From Paraburkholderia sp. BL9I2N2 (GTDB lineage Bacteria > Pseudomonadota > Gammaproteobacteria > Burkholderiales > Burkholderiaceae), in NCBI RefSeq assembly GCF_004339745.1, contig NZ_SMGP01000006.1, forward strand, positions 186,001 through 250,000: 64,000 nucleotides of DNA. Direction: 5' to 3'. Of the stretch, positions 63,624 through 64,000 are shown piece by piece. The notes under the pieces are model-generated. The model did not search any database. It worked only from the letters and a program-made list of their open reading frames with translations, and was not told where the DNA came from. A program made the position numbers and the translations under genes. Every line of letters starts with the position of its first letter. The stretch's first letter is position 1.

Positions 63624-64000
63624 TTACGCACCCACCAGCCGCATTGCCTTCATCATCTTCTTGAAACCTAGAATTCTCAGCACTCGAGCGAGATTGTAGG
63701 CGAGTACGTTCAGACTCATCTCGGTACCTACGTTACGCAACCTGCGCGTCAGGAAGTGCGTGTAGCCCATCCAGTGCTTGAACGTTCCAAAGACATGTTC
63801 GACGGTTCGCCTGCGCACTGTCATCGCGTCCGGCGTCCTGTCGAGCCGACGTTGAACTGCCTCCAGCACTGACTCATGCTCCCATCGGCTTATCCGTCGT
63901 TGGCCGCTGGGAGTGCACTGTGACTTCATTTGGCATTGCGAACAGGCGCTGCTCCAGTATCGATGTAGCTGCATCCCGTGTTCCTCGCTGGTGTATCGGT
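63624..64000 (-). CDS. IS1182-family transposase, 5' part off the window
   Basis: The minus frame is open from the window edge to the stop at 63624 (about 124 residues). It includes YTSEEHGMQLHRYWSSACSQ, a CxxC-type cysteine cluster (CSQCQMKSQC), ISRWEHESVLEAVQRRLDRT, and the DDE C-terminal part TVEHVFGTFKHWMGYTHFLT with the last catalytic glutamate. It ends LRILGFKKMMKAMRLVGA. This matches IS1182-group transposases of Burkholderia. The right terminal repeat should lie near 63600 but was not clear. Confidence 0.88.
   Translation of the reverse strand, partial: RYTSEEHGMQLHRYWSSACSQCQMKSQCTPSGQRRISRWEHESVLEAVQRRLDRTPDAMTVRRRTVEHVFGTFKHWMGYTHFLTRRLRNVGTEMSLNVLAYNLARVLRILGFKKMMKAMRLVGA

Noticed and set aside
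1..64000. tRNA, rRNA, CRISPR array, phage structural genes, toxin-antitoxin pairs
   Set aside because: I looked for anticodon-arm and T-loop consensus, regularly spaced repeats and typical small gene pairs, and saw none that held up.

Overview
The window looks like an accessory region of a betaproteobacterium of the Burkholderia group (Paraburkholderia, Caballeronia or Burkholderia). This rests on the high GC content, on families typical of that group (DUF4148, DUF2934, DUF1840, a KfrA-like DNA-binding protein next to a large tyrosine recombinase, many 60-100 residue orphan proteins) and on the close packing of Tn3, IS5 and IS1182 relics. A secondary chromosome, megaplasmid or genomic island is likely, but no replication origin, rRNA or tRNA was found. 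The species is an inference.

Region 1 (1-22 kb) is a decaying mosaic. It starts with a YhcG-type PDDEXK nuclease running off the left edge, a SET-domain methyltransferase and a KfrA-like protein. A broken tyrosine recombinase, IS5 debris, and a Tn3-family element (resolvase on the minus strand, transposase on the plus strand, both frameshifted) follow. An intact hybrid sensor kinase abuts the resolvase gene. A 605-bp stretch of that kinase is repeated without mismatch exactly 10,500 bp upstream, and the copy stops at a Tn3-like terminal repeat. Between the debris lie intact small genes (PepSY, DUF4148, a four-repeat COG4705 membrane protein, DUF421) and a cation diffusion facilitator interrupted by one in-frame stop.

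Region 2 (20-44 kb) is mostly intact and reads as an ion, envelope and stress block: a CPA1 Na+/H+ antiporter, a sorbosone-dehydrogenase-like lipoprotein, an FtsI-like transpeptidase, two different ClC proteins, an MscS channel, DUF4396, MarR, DUF1840, a universal stress protein, a GH15 glycosidase and an SDR oxidoreductase. Three related palindromes (best TATGTCAC-TCT-GTGACATA at 39953-39971) lie in its intergenic gaps and may define a small regulon.

Region 3 (44.7-56.6 kb) is the most interesting. It is a tight plus-strand gene train with very strong G/C bias at third codon positions: a thiamine-diphosphate enzyme, an enolase-superfamily protein, an internally duplicated membrane protein, a gluconate-2-dehydrogenase subunit-3-like protein, a GMC flavoprotein (one frameshift), cytochrome oxidase subunit II fused to cytochrome c, a subunit I-III fusion, a small membrane protein and a tri-heme c lipoprotein. 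It looks like a sugar or aldonate dehydrogenase wired to its own terminal oxidase. Subunit I lacks both the usual D-channel glutamate and the K-channel lysine.

Region 4 (56.6-64 kb) is again degraded: a frameshifted exported protein, a second broken tyrosine recombinase, then NUDIX and MgtC genes and several orphan small genes, a truncated LD-carboxypeptidase and the 3' part of an IS1182-family transposase running off the right edge.
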